This document shows, piece after piece, positions 63,524 through 64,000 of a stretch of DNA of 64,000 nt. The notes under the pieces were generated by a model. That model saw nothing but the letters and a program-made list of their open reading frames with translations, was not told where the DNA came from and did not search any database. The first letter of the stretch is position 1. Every line of letters starts with the position of its first letter. Position numbers and translations under genes: made by a program. The DNA is taken from NCBI RefSeq assembly GCF_031834595.1, contig NZ_CP115541.1:4396501-4460500 (forward strand), given 5' to 3'. Source of the stretch: Stenotrophomonas oahuensis (lineage in GTDB: Bacteria > Pseudomonadota > Gammaproteobacteria > Xanthomonadales > Xanthomonadaceae).

Positions 63524-64000
63524 GGGACTGTCAGGAATTTTGTGTTCGGGCATAACATGTTGAAAAGGATCATGTATGCCACCCAAGAAAATGACCGCCA
63601 AGGCCGCTGCCCGTCAGCTGCCTACCCTGCCTGCCGAGCTCGTTGAGCAGCTTGCCAACGGAGCGACGACCGCGGGCGAGATCCTGGACATCACCACAGC
63701 CCTGAAAAAGGCCTTGATTGAGCGGGCACTGAAGGGCGAGCTGGGCCATCACCTGGGGTACCCACCCGGAAGCGAGCGACCGGAATCGACCGGCAATCAG
63801 CGAAATGGAACGTCCAGCAAAACCGTTCTGACTGAGGATGGCCCCCTGCGACTGGACGTTCCCCGGGACCGGGATGGCAGCTTCCAGCCCATCCTGATTC
63901 CCAAGCACGAGCGGCGTTTCACTGGTTTTGACGACAAGATCGTCGCGATGTACGCGCGCGGAATGAGCGTCCGCGACATCCGCGCGTTTCTGTCTGAACA
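63524..64000 (+). mobile_element. IS256-family insertion sequence, left end (cut by window edge)
   Basis: The probable left terminal repeat begins GGGACTGTCAGGAATTTTGT at 63524, the usual IS256-type end (GGnnCTGTCAGG). It is followed 52 bp later by the transposase start. The right end and target duplication are outside the window. Confidence 0.75.
63576..64000 (+). CDS. IS256-family (Mutator-type) transposase, N-terminal part
   Basis: The visible ~141 codons run off the window. ATG 63576 has AAGGAT about 7 nt upstream. Typical family sequence: LKKALIERALKGELGHHLGYP, NQRNGTSSKTVLTEDGPLRL, VPRDRDGSFQPILIPKHERR and FTGFDDKIVAMYARGMSVRDI. The first DDE aspartate falls beyond the edge, so activity cannot be judged. 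No frameshift or stop is seen in the visible part. Confidence 0.93.
   Translation, partial: MPPKKMTAKAAARQLPTLPAELVEQLANGATTAGEILDITTALKKALIERALKGELGHHLGYPPGSERPESTGNQRNGTSSKTVLTEDGPLRLDVPRDRDGSFQPILIPKHERRFTGFDDKIVAMYARGMSVRDIRAFLSE

Overview
The window is a GC-rich gammaproteobacterial chromosome segment that most resembles Stenotrophomonas (Xanthomonadaceae). Three things point there: a Xanthomonadales-type killing T4SS whose order (virD4, virB7, virB8, virB9, virB10, virB11, virB1) and N0-bearing VirB7 match that subfamily; many short GTAG-headed stem-loops of the SMAG/REP type described in Stenotrophomonas maltophilia; and an XVIPCD-tailed effector gene. The assignment rests on reading alone.

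Layout. 1-7927: T4SS operon on the minus strand, running off the left edge inside virB1. 8080-10222: a membrane protein and an MFS exporter. 10343-34720: fifteen tightly packed minus-strand genes, with a divergent AraC-type regulator up to 35580. This block holds a TonB-dependent receptor, a GH127 beta-L-arabinofuranosidase, an unassigned Tat-exported glycosidase-like protein, a GH35 galactosidase, an S9 dipeptidyl peptidase, an amino-acid permease, two DUF885 peptidase-like proteins, an Xaa-Pro (M24) peptidase and a complete 4-hydroxyproline catabolic pathway (KGSA dehydrogenase, pyrroline-4-hydroxy-2-carboxylate deaminase, three-subunit D-hydroxyproline dehydrogenase, epimerase). I read it as one system: strip arabinose and galactose from plant hydroxyproline-rich glycoproteins (extensins), cut the proline-rich backbone, import the pieces and burn hydroxyproline to 2-oxoglutarate.

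35744-38994: an ECF sigma factor with a membrane partner, then a lower-GC lipoprotein (candidate immunity) and zincin-XVIPCD effector pair. 39001-39328: a hairpin array and tRNA-Ser(UGA). 39385-48868: housekeeping and redox genes (LysR, azoR, serS, two TonB-like proteins, aroA, pheA, serC, an FHA protein). 48985-51166: two PHA-granule proteins, a structured intergenic element and an Mrr-like membrane protein. 51331-58819: histidine utilisation (hutC-hutF divergent from hutI-hutH-hutG-hutU), followed by a TonB-dependent receptor.

61068-64000 is an accessory tail: two copies of a ~145-bp palindromic element flank a HigA-like regulator with an unknown partner gene, then a SymE-like/RHH gene pair whose Shine-Dalgarno sequence lies in a predicted stem-loop, then the left end of an IS256-family insertion sequence cut by the window edge.
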